A DNA stretch of 64,000 nucleotides from Anoplopoma fimbria (Eukaryota > Chordata > Actinopteri > Perciformes > Anoplopomatidae), in assembly GCF_027596085.1 (NCBI RefSeq), contig NC_072456.1, positions 13,344,744 through 13,408,743 on the forward strand, read 5' to 3'. Made by a program: the position numbers and the translations under genes. The notes beneath the pieces are model-generated. The model did no database searches and was not told the DNA's origin. It worked only from the letters and a program-made list of their open reading frames with translations. Shown piece after piece: positions 1 to 17,383 of the stretch; position 1 is the first letter of the stretch; each line of letters begins with the position of its first letter.

Positions 1-6141
<6,141 letters not shown>

Positions 6142-6397
6142 AGGACCCCTCCCTCCATCTCTCATTCCCCTGCAGGATGCACATTAGAGCTGAGGAACAC
6201 AAGTTGAAGAAACAAGCAGCAGAGAAATGCAGTATTCCTTTTCCAGCCGCTGGCATGGCGGAGCTCACAAGCTTCTTGGACTGCATATAGCAAAAGACAT
6301 GAGGAGGAAACAGGCGGAAGACTGGACCTTCCACCTGTCTTCCACTAGGTGTTTATGTTTGAGTGAACTAAAAAAATGTCTGTTTGCCCTCTCTGCT

Positions 6398-6436
6398 TCA
6401 CTTGTAATGTGACAGGAGACAGTGAATTACAAGTGA
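6398..6436. other. Perfect 11-bp hairpin in rabgap1l 3' UTR
   Basis: TCACTTGTAAT (6398-6408) and ATTACAAGTGA (6426-6436) are exact reverse complements separated by 17 bases. The hairpin lies about 260 bases past the stop codon. Confidence 0.8.
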
Positions 6437-6446
6437 GGCTTTCGAC

Positions 6447-6467
6447 CACTGAACTCAAAGTTCAGTG
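6447..6467. other. Second hairpin, 9-bp stem with 3-base loop
   Basis: CACTGAACT (6447-6455), loop CAA, AGTTCAGTG (6459-6467). The stem is perfect and starts 11 bases after the previous hairpin. Confidence 0.8.
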
Positions 6468-7826
6468 TTGTTTTTTTAATTTCATTTTAAGTTCAGTCGT
6501 TGCAGACACTGTTTTGTTGAGATTTAATTAGTGGAAAACTGAATTAACATACGCAATTGCTTCCATCATGCAGGTGAATGATTAAGCTCCACCTTGTGAC
6601 CAGATAATGCTACTGCAGAGTTATAGTCATTTAATCTGAATGATATTATGTTTTAGGTAGCAACATTCAGTCTCACAATTTGGACAATATTTCAATGGTA
6701 GAGCTCCAGATGCAGAGATATTATAAGTTTGCCGCATATAAATATAGTGATCTATATTAACTATCTTTATCGCAGAAAAGCCACAGATCTCTGAAAAAGG
6801 AATACTGCATTCAGTCTTAAGACAAGATCGACACAAAAAGTTGTATTTCTTTATAGTAATATAACGTAAACAATGTTGTCATATAAATATGTATAACTAA
6901 TTATTGATTTTTGTAATAATCTTGTACAGTTCTTTAAGAGAAGAAAAAAGACTTGAGAAGTTCTTTTGTTAAATTTTTTTTTTACCGTTTGGATTTTGAA
7001 TGTCATCTCTCTAGTTGTTGACGTAAGCACAGTGTGTGATCGAGTCGGTCGAATCCAAATGCTGAAGAACCAAAGTGACAACCTGCCGAGATCTTAATGT
7101 GCTTAATCTCCCTACTGTGGTGTGTCATGAGTAAAAATGACTCAAGGTGGGCAAAATCACTCAAACATTCATACCTTTTTTTTTTTCATCCCAGCTCCAG
7201 CTCATCCCTCTAAGTATTTGATCTGCTTTTTTTGTCTGTTTCACTACATGCAGATTTCTTACAAGCGGTCATCATTTTGTTAACAGCCGTGATCACAACA
7301 GAAAGTGTCTCTTTTCCCTTTCTGTGTCCGTTCCATTTTTTTCATATTTTTAATAATTATTCAGTTGGAAATACTATAACACAAGGCCACACATCTTCTG
7401 TGATAATGTGAGGTGAATATGTACAAGCTACATATTGACCTTAGTTGTAAATGTTCAGTTTTTAAAATGTTTCTTTTTTATTTATCCGTCAATCGAGTTG
7501 TTTTAAGGTGCCCCCAATGTCTCTGGTGTCTGCAAACAGGCAGTATAGTTTGAGATATCAGGGCTTTCTGGAGTTTCTGGCATTTGTTCTTTACAGACTG
7601 AAAACTGTTATGTGCTTTAATGAATACAACCAACAATTGACTAACACCAGTATAGGCACCGATGGCCTGTAAGGCACTGTAAAACACATTTAATTCAAAC
7701 GTAAATTAAACTCACCACGCTGTCTTCCTATGAAGCAGCAGCTGAACTCCGAAGAGGTACAGCAGTGTGTGTACTGGTAGTTTCTATTACCTTTAAGCCA
7801 AAAACACAGTTCATTCATTAGCTGTT

Positions 7827-10048
7827 TGCCAAACACACCACAATTTGTTATCAGAGTAGCGGATTGTCGGAGATGCACTGCAGGTTAAGAATAGTGAGTG
7901 AGGACGGAGCATGCAGTAGATGGCCGTATAAAACAGGCAAAAAAAGGTGTTTTAAGAAAGTGTAAGTCACCTCAACCACGAGACGTCTGTCAGCCTGCAG
8001 CCATAACTGGGCACCCAAAATGTAATGCAGTTTTCCGCAATGATAACAATACATACCTGTGTCCATGGTGGACAGGTGGCTGTGTGGCTCAGTGCTAACA
8101 CTTAAATACAAACTTTATTGAATATTACCAGCCAGCTAATCTTTTAAAAAGTAAGTTAATGTGTTTTCTTGACAAGTTAATGTCACACTTAAGAGTATAG
8201 TTACAGTAAAGACTGAGTATAGTTGTGAGTAGTTACATTGAACTACTTGTTCCCACTAGTACGTTAACTACTACTACATAGTCAAAATGATCCAACTGTA
8301 CACATAAGCTTCATTGACTTTAAATTAAAAGAAAAGAAAAAAAACCTACAAACAGGTTGTACTTATTACATTGCTTGTTGCTAATATCTACAGTAAGTGT
8401 GAGGACCACAGACAGCGATATAAGGACACAAGGATGATTTTGCGGGCTTAAGTTGACAAATACAACGATTAGCCAAAAAACATCTGTGTTTTGCTTTAAC
8501 ATGAATGCATGCTAGTGTTGTGTTAGCAGGCAGAGAGCTGCAGTGTTGGTGCCAAATGTCCCGCTTTATCTCCTCTCTGGTTGTCACTGAAATCAGCTTT
8601 TGGACTCTGACCAAGCCCATGTGTACCTGTTTGTGTGTGTGAGTGTGTTTTTTGATATGTGTATGTACAAGTGTGTTCTGCACTATAACTCAAGTGGTTG
8701 AGGTTGAAATGGTTTCTTCTTCACGTGGCTGCCTTTTCTGATGAGTTGGCTGATGAGCGGGAAGCCATCTGACAGTTTGAAATGTCAGCGAGTGCCGGCT
8801 GTGCCATAAGAGCCCCCCCCCCATCTGCTCCGTCCCCAGGGGTCTTCCTCCCTGCTCCCAACTACCTGAACCAACCTCACCAACAACCATGTCATCTGAT
8901 CAAATTAACAGATCTGCTCATTATCATTGCCTCCCAGTAGGACCACTGCCCTGTCACTGGTGGCCACTGAGCAGCTCTGCTGAAGAAAATGCATCAATAT
9001 GATGGAAAGGGAGAGAAAGGAATCATTGAATCCCAGGTGTGTTCTGCATTTCCAGGACATTTCTTCTCAACTCGTTAATCATTCTTGTTGGTCACACGTG
9101 TTGACAGTTGCAGTTCAAAGTCGTACAACCAGTTTATTGTAAGATGTTGCCAAGCTGGAGAGAGAGCTCCTCGTCTTTTATGTGCACTAACACATCTGTA
9201 TTTTAAACACTATTTCAAGATGTGCGTTTGTTTAAAAGTTATCCTGAGCACAGCGCATAGTTATTTTTTAACTTATTGTCACTGAGAGGACAGCTGCCAA
9301 TTTATAATCCACTCTAATTCAACTAATATCAGTTTTTGCCAAAGCCAGTGCTGAGTCTGATAAGAGGTGTGATGTTTGTTCTGTGACAGTCCTGTTGCTC
9401 AGAGAGGGATTGCTCCTCAGCTGGTCCGACTCAACACTGTTTGCTGTACAATAACTCTCTGACATTAATAAATTTCAGTTTTTCTGTTCATTCATCACGT
9501 TGACCTTTTATTGAACAACAAAATACTGACTTTAATACATTTTAGGAATGATTAAGGATCTACAAGTGAAGTTTTGAAATTCAACATGACACCCTTTCAC
9601 TAACAAAACTAGAAGCAAAAGATAATATACATGATTTTATCTGCCAATACTGGGAAGTCATTCCATGTCATCAATACTCTAAATACTAAAATGTATAACT
9701 ACAAAGCTTGATGAAAAAAGGACAGAATGAGTTTAATTAAAACTTTCATGAAAGTGTAGTATTAGCACTGTTACTGTCAGTGGAGTATAACTGCAAGACC
9801 AAGATGCATTATGTGAAGCAGCTAAAGCAAAATCCAGGCAATGTTCACTACCGTATGAAAAGTTTAGAATCACCTGTTTTCTTCTTCATAATTATTATAA
9901 TAACTAATTGTTATCAGGCATTTATCCAGTGCAACGATAAGGCTATGAATGTGGTAGCCATCTTGGACCTGACCTACTGGACGATGGGTCAGTTTGAGGA
10001 ACTTTTCATTACAGTTGGAAAAGATTTAAAGTCTGCTGTTTTAATTAT
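7827..10048 (-). other. Non-coding 3' flank of ifi44-like copy 1
   Basis: No gene seen. All short open frames here are reproduced in unit 2 only because the DNA is duplicated, and none resembles a known protein. A poly-C run lies at 8813-8822. The reverse complement of TTTATT at 9506-9511 gives a possible minus-strand polyadenylation signal for copy 1, and an ATTAAA (minus) lies immediately after its stop codon. Confidence 0.5.
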
Positions 10049-10295
10049 TCAGTATTCTGGGGTTTCAACGTTGCTGAGTCGGTCACTGAGGTCTTCAAAG
10101 TAACTATCAGCGAAGCGAAGCATCTGGATGACGGCGGTGAGAAGCAGGATGTCACAGTTCTGATCCAACTCAAACTCTTTGCTGTAGTTCTTCACCGGAA
10201 CAACACAGGACATTGGCACACCGAGCCGAGTGCTGACTTCCTGCATCTGGAATCACAAAAGCAGCACAAAAAATGACAATGAGCGAAGTTTTAAC

Positions 10296-10328
<33 letters not shown>

Positions 10329-13300
10329 TTAGCATTAATTCAAGAAGAGTCTCATGTTTTCTTTTTACTTCTACTACCACGGCAGAGACGATAATGTTTC
10401 ATTTTTTTATTCCTTTAGGATATAACCACCGATTACAATTCATTGACAATGTTATTGTTGTATATGCGAGCTATTATTGAACACAAGTAACTAAACACAA
10501 CTGAAAGTTAAAAAGTTAAATGAAAATTACATTTCATGTAACCATGTGGCTTACACACGGATCAAAAAAATTAAACTGCAAACAAGCCTAATCACATTTT
10601 CTTTCTCAATTTAAAGTTGATCTCACCATTTCCTCAATGTAACCGCTCTTATAAATGTTCCTAATGTCCTGTGAAACTAAAGGGCAGGCTTCATCCACTT
10701 TAGTCATCAGGACCAGCTGAGGAATACCTGGAAAGAGAAAAAAACACATTCAAATAGTGTACCATTTTTCACTTTGAAAAACTATCTCTAAAAGTCTGTG
10801 TCTCTACTGTGCTATATTACTATCAAATTTCTCTTCCGTTTTATTTCAACCATTATAACTATTTCGTTTTGTTACAGGTGATGTGTTTCTATTGTAGTAT
10901 GACCTGCAGTACTATGTTAGCGGTCCTGACATGTTTAATGGTGTGTGAATATCAAACAATATAGGTACAGAAAATGTGTACTGAGACTTATTTTTTGTAC
11001 AGTTCATGACTTTTCCCAGATAACATTTTACTCAGTGAGGTCTGGGGATGCTGTAATGCCACTTAAATGTAAAATCAAACATCAAAAGTGTCATTTTCAC
11101 CGACCAATCGAGTTGATCTTTCTGCGGGTAGCTTCAAGCTTCCCCTCCAGTTTTGCAGGCATGATGGAGACCTTGGTGGCATCAATGACGTAAGCCACAC
11201 AGTGGATCTTGTCCTTCAGGTCTGGAGACTTGCGATAGCCAATGGCCTCCGAATGCAGAGGAGCAGACGCGTTGAACTGAGTCATAGAGGTGAAAGAAAA
11301 GGACGGTTTGAGTTACAGAACAAAACCTTGTCGTGTTTTTTATTCTGCTGAATATAACAAAAAGCTCTACCTGATAGGTGTCTGGCAGATGACCTTTGAG
11401 GATGCTGATGATGTCATCCACATCAAGGCCCGCCCCTGTGCTTTCCTCCAATCCCATGGTATCACACAAGATGATTGGCAGAGGTTTTCCTCCTCGTCCA
11501 GCTTTCACTGAGTAGGTGCGAAACTGTAGGTAATACGCAATGGAGTTAATCACACAAGATTGTGGATGGTGAAAATGATTCACCACAAATTGTAATTTGT
11601 AGATTTGTCACCGCAAGACTCCTTCACACCTTATTAAGATTTAACAATAAACCAATACATCTTATGCTGATGGTAATGTCATTAGTGTTGCTGAAATTAT
11701 GTTTTACTTATTGTTATTAATCCCATTGAAGCTCTGACTCGATGATGGCACTAGAGCAAAGAGCCAAGGTATCATCAGAATTACAACCATTCTTCCTGAG
11801 GAGGACATGAATGTCTTTACAGAACGCCACCACATCCATCCAATAGTTGTTGAGACATTTCATTGAAAACAACAAATGTAAACCCCATGATGCTGCTAGA
11901 GGATAAGTCAAGGGATCAGCAAAGTCAGTAGGATTTATCCGCTGGGTAACACTAACGTCTTTACAAAATGTTATGGCAATTTGTGTAATAGTTGAGATAT
12001 CTCCGTGGTGACCAAACTAGTGGATCGACCGACCAATACTACGCTGCTAGCATGGTTAATAATATTATGACTTTCTCGTATAATCACAGTTGTATAATAC
12101 TAATAATCATTATATTTGTGGCTGAATGGAAGTTGAAAATCAAATATACATTTCAAATGATATGAACTATGTTAATGTTGGTGCAGGGAGTTTTACAGCA
12201 GTAGTTGAAACCAGCCTAACCTGTGTGGTGAGGCTGGTGGTAGAGCAGCCGGCGATGGCCTGGTTGGTGACGTGGCCTCTGAATACAGAGCTGATGGAAT
12301 TGAAGAAGCTGGACTTTCCAGCTCCAACGGCTCCAATAAGCAGAACCCGAACCTGGGACACGTTGGAGCTAGACAAGGGGCAGTAGAGCCTAATACTGTC
12401 CATCATCTCTGTCCTCTTCCTGACAAAACAAGATCAGCTTTAAAACTATATCAACTATAATTTACTCAAGTCTTTTTGCGTAGTATGACATGGTGCAGTA
12501 TACTGCAACATGTTAAAGATTAGTACAGTAATAGTATTGATATATGATGCAAAGTGTTGTCCCATCCAGCTTACTCGTTTTCCCAGACCACTGGCCTCCA
12601 TGGCTTCTCAAATTCTGGGAAGGCTGTTGAAGAGCAAAAAACAGCTTTTAAAAAAATATGATCTATTCGTATTCAAATATCATCCAGCCATTTGATTTCA
12701 ATTTTGTCAACATTAACAGAATGAATCAATGAACTGTCTTTTCAAGTTATGAAACATGAATTACACTGATCAAGTAATTCAATCTAAAACTCCCTTGTTT
12801 GTTTCCTTACTTTTTCCTACAAAATAAATATACACATTGAACAGAAATCTTAGACATCAATTTTCACAATTGGTTATTATTTGTCAGTCAATGGTAAAAA
12901 GAAAACTACAGATATCTGCCATTTAACTAAAGCGAGCATGTTCAAACCTGCTGTCTTGTAGCAACAAAAATCTGGATGTATCCAGGTGTGCTTTTATAAA
13001 GAAGCCTGGTTTCTGGTCACCAAATTGATGGCATTTGTTTATTGTGTTTCTTTGAAACATGGTAAGCATCAATATTTAGTTGTTTATAGTGAACTTACTC
13101 TCCACTTCATAGACTTCACACTCAGTCAAGTAGAGGTCGTCGCCATGTATATCTGCAGCATTGAAGTTGTAATAATTCCCTGGACTGGTATAGACTGTTG
13201 CTTTGCCTCCATTGACAAGAACAAATGCTTCTCCAAAATATGGACCAGAGTTACTCATCATTCTTACTGCATTAGCTGGAGTAGTGACTGGATATTTGAG

Positions 13301-13570
13301 GAGCTTTTCTCCATTTAAGGTGAAAAGAAAGGCCTCGTCATCATGCACGTACTGCCCAGACTGACAGAAGGGTTGTTGGGTGTAGCCTCCAAACACATAA
13401 CCGGAGGCGTTATAGCCCACAGACACTGTGGGACAGTGGTTGTCACATCGCTGGTGGAAGGCTGCACTTGTGAAACCATGGATGCTGGCCTTGTACAGCA
13501 GCTGGAGTTTGACTCTTCCCAGCTGGGAGCAGATGGTTTTCTGCTGGCTGCTGGTTAGCATGTAGCTCAT
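10049..13570 (-). CDS. ifi44l: ifi44-like copy 1: interferon-induced protein 44-like (TLDc + P-loop GTPase-like)
   Basis: Seven coding exons on the minus strand: 13570-13099, 12623-12575, 12419-12221, 11523-11371, 11276-11105, 10727-10627, 10246-10049. The joins keep frame and give 447 residues, against about 444 for human IFI44. Residues 1-157 are the TLDc domain. Residues 174-447 form the GTPase-like part, with a P-loop GAVGAGKS (203-210), a G3 motif DTMG (261-264) and TKVD (357-360) where a classical GTPase has NKxD. A PWRP linker comes before the P-loop. The start MSYMLTSS aligns with the family start just ahead of the LLYKAS motif. Non-coding exon sequence continues to 13618, where TTTAG forms an acceptor, so at least one 5' UTR exon lies upstream. 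IFI44 and IFI44L are type-I-interferon-induced cytoplasmic proteins with antiviral or feedback roles; the fish function is inferred. No damage was seen. Confidence 0.93.
10296..10321. repeat. T homopolymer (26 T)
   Basis: It lies in the last intron of copy 1, close to the final exon. The matching tract in copy 2 is 25 T at 17352-17376. Confidence 0.95.
11660..12055 (+). repeat. Teleost dispersed repeat inside an ifi44-like copy 1 intron
   Basis: The motifs GGACATGAATGTCTTTACAG, CCATCCAATAGTTGTTGAGA, AAAGTCAGTAGGATTTATCC and GTGGATCGACCGACCAATAC occur in order. This is the layout of a dispersed repeat abundant in fish genomes. It is duplicated with the unit (see 18695-19092), so it was there before the 7-kb duplication. 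Confidence 0.7.
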
Positions 13571-13840
13571 GCTTGATGGTTGTTCTGCTGAAGTTCCTGA
13601 CTGGAGCCTTCAAAGTCTCTAAACACAAAACGAAAACAGTTGCATGGTTGCAGGTTTGAAGCTGTGTATCTAATTTGAGATGACCCATGGGGTAAACTGG
13701 ATTCATTTATCATGATGCAAGTTCCAAGTTGAGACACTTAAACAGCTTTTCCAAGTTAAATGTACCTGGCATTTGAACCAGGCTTTGGAGCGCATGATGA
13801 ATCAAATTTCTGATTTCAGTCATTTTCTTCAGTTCAGTTT
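13571..13840 (-). promoter_or_regulatory. Candidate 5' UTR exons and IRF/ISRE-like site of copy 1
   Basis: On the minus strand an AG acceptor after GTTTTGTGTTT starts the 5' UTR at 13618. A good donor (CCAG before GTACAT) ends a possible first exon at 13766. About 60 bases further upstream, 13823-13840 reads AAACTGAACTGAAGAAAA on the minus strand. This is a tandem AACTGAA motif resembling an interferon-regulatory-factor site but not a perfect ISRE. The same arrangement is kept in copies 2-4 (20855-20872, 26571-26588, 32345-32362). Exon structure and function are inferred. Confidence 0.4.
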
Positions 13841-14014
13841 AAAGAGTTGTAGTAATTTACTATGTATTAATTCATGCATCTCAGTCCTTACACGAGTTAG
13901 TGGACGCATCAACTTTCACATCACCTCAGTAAGTACATGAGTAGTCAGTTCCGTTTAAATTTAAATTTCCCCCCTTCCGAAACATTTTTGCTAAAACACT
14001 GCCATTAAAAGATT

Positions 14015-14022
14015 ATGCAAAT
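14015..14022. promoter_or_regulatory. Perfect octamer ATGCAAAT upstream of copy 1
   Basis: An exact POU-factor octamer lies in the shared upstream block and is repeated before copies 2-4. Chance occurrence is possible for an 8-mer in 1.3 kb of AT-rich DNA. Confidence 0.35.
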
Positions 14023-14066
14023 ATTTTCAGAGAAGGCCTAATCTAATGAAATGATGTCTAATTCAA

Positions 14067-14108
14067 TCGAAACAGTCGAATGTTTGTAAAAAAATATGAC
14101 TGTTTCGA
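14067..14108. other. 11-bp perfect inverted repeat containing GAAACAGTC
   Basis: TCGAAACAGTC (14067-14077) and GACTGTTTCGA (14098-14108) are exact reverse complements around a 20-base AT-rich loop. The same palindrome is kept upstream of copies 2, 3 and 4 (21105-21147, 26821-26863, 32595-32638) even where the loop has changed length. Confidence 0.8.
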
Positions 14109-14810
14109 GTCGTCAGTCATATGCACAGATCCAGCCATGCAGCATTTATATTTAACTTTAGTGCACATTGGCATATTAGTCGTAAAATATGGGTAACGTC
14201 GTGGATATCACAGCTGGTTTTGTAAGCAACAATTTCATATAAAAGTTTGGCTTAAATTTAAATATATATAATTTCAGTATTACCGTGAACAAGATCGTTT
14301 GTTTTTTCCCGGAACACGGAGGTGCGCACTGTAAGCAGCTGTCATCGAGGCAGCAGAGCAGCATGAAAGACCGGACGTACTAAGGCGATCCCTTCAATAT
14401 AAAAGTTAAAACTTCTAAAAAAAAAAAGTGTCATTTATTAGTGTGGAAATTCCGATGTCTAACAAGATGTCACGAATCCTACAAACTCATTTTAACTCCC
14501 ATTAACAAATTGTATCTAAAGTTTTTTAGGTAAATTGTCAATCTGGTCAGGGACTAATTTTGTTGCCAGTACAACCCTGACCGCACCATTATCTTTTTAT
14601 AATTATTTTTTGTTTTGTTTTGTAGGAACGTTAAAATAGAATCAACAGCATGATGATATTGCATTCACAAACTAATTTGTGTTCACGGCTACTTTAATTA
14701 CATTTATACTTTTGGTCAAAATGTCATCACCAAATAATCACTTTATTTTGAAGGTAATTACTGGAAGTTAAGGACACATTGTAGCTGATTTGACTAACAC
14801 AGTTTTTAAC

Positions 14811-14820
14811 TTTCGTTTTC
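14811..14820 (-). promoter_or_regulatory. ISRE-like GAAANNGAAA site upstream of copy 1
   Basis: The minus strand reads GGGAAAACGAAAGT, one base away from the ISRE core GAAANNGAAACT. A TATAAAT lies about 100 bases downstream (14702-14708). The site recurs at 21846-21855, 27563-27572 and 33336-33345 in the upstream blocks of copies 2-4. Its distance from the coding exon (1.2 kb) makes its role uncertain. Confidence 0.4.
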
Positions 14821-15857
14821 CCATCATCCCGACATAGGGTACATCCCAAGTCTCTTCTCTGCTCGAAAACCTGCCAAACACACCACAATTTGTTATCAGA
14901 GTAGCGGATTGTCGGAGATGCACTGCAGGTTAAGAATAGTGAGTGAGGACGGAGCATGCAGTAGATGGCCGTATAAAACAGGCAAAAAAAGGTGTTTTAA
15001 GAAAGTGTAAGTCACCTCAACCACGAGACGTCCGTCAGCCTGCAGCCATAACTGGGCACCCAAAATGTAATGCAGTTTTCCGCAATGATAACAATACATA
15101 CCTGTGTCCATGGTGGACAGGTGGCTGTGTGGCTCAGTGCTAACACTTAAATACAAACTTTATTGAATATTACCAGCCAGCTAATCTTTTAAAAAGTAAG
15201 TTAATGTGTTTTCTTGACAAGTTAATGTCACACTTAAGAGTATAGTTACAGTAAAGACTGAGTATAGTTGTGAGTAGTTACATTGAACTACTTGTTCCCA
15301 CTAGTACGTTAACTACTACTACATAGTCAAAATGATCCAACTGTACACATAAGCTTCGTTGACTTTAAATTAAAAGAAAAGAAAAAAAACCTACAAACAG
15401 GTTGTACTTATTACATTGCTTGTTGCTAATATCTACAGTAAGTGTGAGGACCACAGACAGCGATATAAGGACACAAGGATGATTTTGCTGGCTTAAGTTG
15501 ACAAATACAACGATTAGCCAAAAAACATCTGTGTTTTGCTTTAACATGAATGCATGCTAGTGTTGTGTTAGCAGGCAGAGAGCTGCAGTGTTGGTGCCAA
15601 ATGTCCCGCTTTATCTCCTCTCTGGTTGTCACTGAAATCAGCTTTTGGACTCTGACCAAGCCCATGTGTACCTGTTTGTGTGTGTGAGTGTGTTTTTTGA
15701 TATGTGTATGTACAAGTGTGTTCTGCACTATAACTCAAGTGGTTGAGGTTGAAATGGTTTCTTCTTCACGTGGCTGCCTTTTCTGATGAGTTGGCTGATG
15801 AGCGGGAAGCCATCTGACAGTTTGAAATGTCAGCGAGTGCCGGCTGTGCCATAAGAG

Positions 15858-15877
15858 CCCCCCCCCCCCCCCCCCCC
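15858..15877. repeat. C homopolymer, 20 C
   Basis: The same tract has 10 C in unit 1 (8813-8822). It has expanded or contracted since the 7-kb duplication, or reflects sequencing slippage. Confidence 0.9.
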
Positions 15878-17104
15878 ATCTGCTCCGTCCCCAGGGGTCT
15901 TCCTCCCTGCTCCCAACTACCTGAACCAACCTCACCAACAACCATGTCATCTGATCAAATTAACAGATCTGCTCATTATCATTGCCTCCCAGTAGGACCA
16001 CTGCCCTGTCACTGGTGGCCACTGAGCAGCTCTGCTGAAGAAAATGCATCAATATGATGGAAAGGGAGAGAAAGGAATCATTGAATCCCAGGTGTGTTCT
16101 GCATTTCCAGGACATTTCTTCTCAACTCGTTAATCATTCTTGTTGGTCACACGTGTTGACAGTTGCAGTTCAAAGTCGTACAACCAGTTTATTGTAAGAT
16201 GTTGCCAAGCTGGAGAGAGAGCTCCTCGTCTTTTATGTGCACTAACACATCTGTATTTTAAACACTATTTCAAGATGTGCGTTTGTTTAAAAGTTATCCT
16301 GAGCACAGCGCATAGTTATTTTTTAACTTATTGTCACTGAGAGGACAGCTGCCAATTTATAATCCACTCTAATTCAACTAATATCAGTTTTTGCCAAAGC
16401 CAGTGCTGAGTCTGATAAGAGGTGTGATGTTTGTTCTGTGACAGTCCTGTTGCTCAGAGAGGGATTGCTCCTCAGCTGGTCCGACTCAACACTGTTTGCT
16501 GTACAATAACTCTCTGACATTAATAAATTTCAGTTTTTCTGTTCATTCATGCACGTTGACCTTTTATTGAACAACAAAATACTGACTTTAATACATTTTA
16601 GGAATGATTAAGGATCTACAAGTGAAGTTTTGAAATTCAACATGACACCCTTTCACTAACAAAACTAGAAGCAAAAGATAATATACATGATTTTATCTGC
16701 CAATACTGGGAAGTCATTCCATGTCATCAATACTCTAAATACTAAAATGTATAACTACAAAGCTTGATGAAAAAAGGACAGAATGAGTTTAATTAAAACT
16801 TTCATGAAAGTGTAGTATTAGCACTGTTACTGTCAGTGGAGTATAACTGCAAGACCAAGATGCATTATGTGAAGCAGCTAAAGCAAAATCCAGGCAATGT
16901 TCACTACCGTATGAAAAGTTTAGAATCACCTGTTTTCTTCTTCATAATTATTATAATAACTAATTGTTATCAGGCATTTATCCAGTGCAACGATAAGGCT
17001 ATGAATGTGGTAGCCATCTTGGACCTGACCTACTGGACGATGGGTCAGTTTGAGGAACTTTTCATTACAGTTGGAAAAGATTTAAAGTCTGCTGTTTTAA
17101 TTAT

Positions 17105-17351
17105 TCAGTATTCTGGGGTTTCAACGTTGCTGAGTCGGTCACTGAGGTCTTCAAAGTAACTATCAGCGAAGCGAAGCATCTGGATGACGGCGGTGAGAAG
17201 CAGGATGTCACAGTTCTGATCCAACTCAAACTCTTTGCTGTAGTTCTTCACCGGAACAACACAGGACATTGGCACACCGAGCCGAGTGCTGACTTCCTGC
17301 ATCTGGAATCACAAAAGCAGCACAAAAAATGACAATGAGCGAAGTTTTAAC

Positions 17352-17383
<32 letters not shown>

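Larger units (their letters stand above)
6142..7826 (+). other. rabgap1l 3' UTR and following spacer
   Basis: No further exon is seen after the rabgap1l stop. The first 300 bases hold two perfect hairpins. No canonical AATAAA was found on the plus strand here; ATTAAA at 7705-7710 is a weak candidate polyadenylation signal. The region is AT-rich and ends where the duplicated ifi44-like block begins at about 7827. Confidence 0.5.
7827..14871 (-). repeat. Tandem unit 1 (7,045 bp) carrying ifi44-like copy 1
   Basis: Reading from TGCCAAACACACCACAATTT, this block is repeated almost base for base from 14872. The two blocks differ by scattered substitutions, a poly-C length change (10 C at 8813-8822 against 20 C at 15858-15877), a 19-base deletion in unit 2 near 17542 and some changes in the TLDc exon. 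The last 1.3 kb, upstream of the gene, is also shared with units 3 and 4. Confidence 0.93.

Noticed and set aside
7898..8098. Open frames conserved between units 1 and 2 (for example 7898-8098 and 14943-15143)
   Set aside because: They are conserved only because the DNA was recently duplicated. No splice sites or protein similarity support them.
13443..13706. 87-codon minus-strand frame overlapping the TLDc start (also in copies 2-4)
   Set aside because: It lies in a different frame from the TLDc protein and crosses the 5' UTR acceptor site.
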